Positions 11,925 to 12,515 of a DNA stretch of 12,515 nucleotides are shown piece by piece. The notes beneath the pieces were generated by a model, which saw only the letters and a list, made by a program, of their open reading frames with translations, did not search any database and had not been told where the DNA came from. Position 1 is the first letter of the stretch. The number at the start of each line of letters is the position of its first letter. Source of the DNA: Solirubrobacteraceae bacterium (GTDB lineage Bacteria; Actinomycetota; Thermoleophilia; Solirubrobacterales; Solirubrobacteraceae); NCBI GenBank assembly GCA_019683665.1, contig JADGIB010000078.1, forward strand, positions 1 to 12,515, given 5' to 3'. The position numbers were made by a program, and so were the translations under genes.

Positions 11925-12515
11925 AGCTCGAGCAGTCGTTCACGGTCGCGGCGCCCGCCGAGCAGGTGTGGGCGGCGCTCATCGACGTCCAGCGGGTGGC
12001 GCCGTGCCTGCCCGGCGCGGAGATCACCGAGGCCGGCGACGACGGCACGTACCACGGCACGTTCACGGTGAAGCTCGGGCCGACGACCGCGGCCTACAAC
12101 GGCACGCTGAGGATGGCCGAGGTCGACGAGGCCGCGCGCACCGCGGTCATGGAGGCGCGCGGGACCGACCGCCGCGGGCAGGGCGGGGCGACCGCGACGA
12201 TCCGCTCGACCGTCCGCCCCGACGGCGACGCGGCGACGGTCGTCGAGGTCGACACCGACTTCACGATCACCGGCCGGCTGGCCCGGTTCGGGCGCGGCGG
12301 GATGATCGAGGACGTCTCGCGCCGGCTGCTGGCCGACTTCGCCGCCTGCCTGCAGGAGCGGATCGCCGCCGAGCACCGGGCCGAGACGGCCGCGGCGGCG
12401 CCCGACGCCGCGGCGGGGACGGGCGAGGGCGCGGGGGCGTCCGGCGGCGAGGCGGACGCCGGGGCCGGGGCGACGGCGCCGCCCCCGCCGCCGCAGCCGG
12501 CGAAGCCGCTCAGCG
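11921..12515 (+). CDS. coxG: CoxG-like SRPBCC-fold protein (3' end beyond window)
   Basis: The reading frame is open from ATG 11921 to the edge (198 codons). Residues 1 to about 150 form an SRPBCC/START-like domain with the CoxG signature: a start M-K-L-E-Q-S-F-T-V, then V-W-A-A-L-I-D, C-L-P-G-A-E, F-T-V-K-L-G-P and R-L-L-A-D-F-A-A-C-L. From about 150 it becomes an Ala/Gly/Pro-rich low-complexity linker. In Oligotropha, CoxG recruits CO dehydrogenase to the inner face of the cytoplasmic membrane. Related proteins bind quinone and carry electrons in other actinobacteria. The long disordered tail fits a tether, but its end is not seen. The ATG overlaps the coxE stop (ATGA) with GGGAGG upstream. 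No coxF is found between E and G. Confidence 0.88.
   Translation, partial: MKLEQSFTVAAPAEQVWAALIDVQRVAPCLPGAEITEAGDDGTYHGTFTVKLGPTTAAYNGTLRMAEVDEAARTAVMEARGTDRRGQGGATATIRSTVRPDGDAATVVEVDTDFTITGRLARFGRGGMIEDVSRRLLADFAACLQERIAAEHRAETAAAAPDAAAGTGEGAGASGGEADAGAGATAPPPPPQPAKPLS

Noticed and set aside
1..12515. tRNA, rRNA, CRISPR arrays, insertion sequences or prophage genes
   Set aside because: I saw no cloverleaf-like segments, regularly spaced repeats, transposase or integrase motifs, or target-site duplications, and composition is even throughout.

Overview
The window is uniformly very GC-rich, with C/G in nearly every third codon position, several GTG starts and repeated Actinobacteria-style leaderless promoters. 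It carries actinobacterial gene families, including an aerobic CO dehydrogenase-like (cox) cluster. A soil actinobacterium is likely. A Thermoleophilia/Solirubrobacterales-type lineage is my guess from style and gene content; the sequence does not prove it.

Left part (1-2341): the 3' end of a bcp-type peroxiredoxin converges on a minus-strand AlkZ/YcaQ-like winged-helix (HTH_42) gene. Between them lies a striking poly-C/poly-G palindrome. Behind the winged-helix gene is a decayed locus: an EamA/DMT transporter gene that has lost its start and two internal blocks, abutting the divergently oriented 3' stump of a LysR-type regulator. This looks like the remains of a LysR-EamA regulator/exporter pair.

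Middle part (2342-6076): ordinary single genes. They are a HAD phosphatase, an LPG-synthase-TM/flippase-like membrane protein, a small unknown minus-strand protein whose 3' end overlaps the flippase gene, an alpha/beta hydrolase with Asp at the nucleophile elbow and no recognisable catalytic His, and an HSL-type esterase with a complete triad. Four of these genes have a TANNNT hexamer 6-7 bases upstream of the start codon and no Shine-Dalgarno, so they are probably read as leaderless mRNAs. The esterase and coxS have strong Shine-Dalgarno sequences instead.

Right part (6173-12515, running off the edge): a tightly packed coxS-coxL-coxM-coxD-coxE-coxG operon. S, L and M are the iron-sulfur, molybdopterin and FAD subunits of a molybdenum hydroxylase. 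D (MoxR AAA+ ATPase) and E (VWA protein) are the usual maturation pair for the Mo/Cu site, and G is an SRPBCC membrane-recruitment factor. The S-L-M order and an AxRGAGR active-site loop place it with form II CoxL-like enzymes, so the substrate may not be CO. Every junction is a stop/start overlap, and coxD appears to start at CTG within a CTGA overlap. I did not find an evident wholly new system. The most notable points are the cox variant details, the CTG start, the Asp-elbow hydrolase and the decayed transporter/regulator locus.
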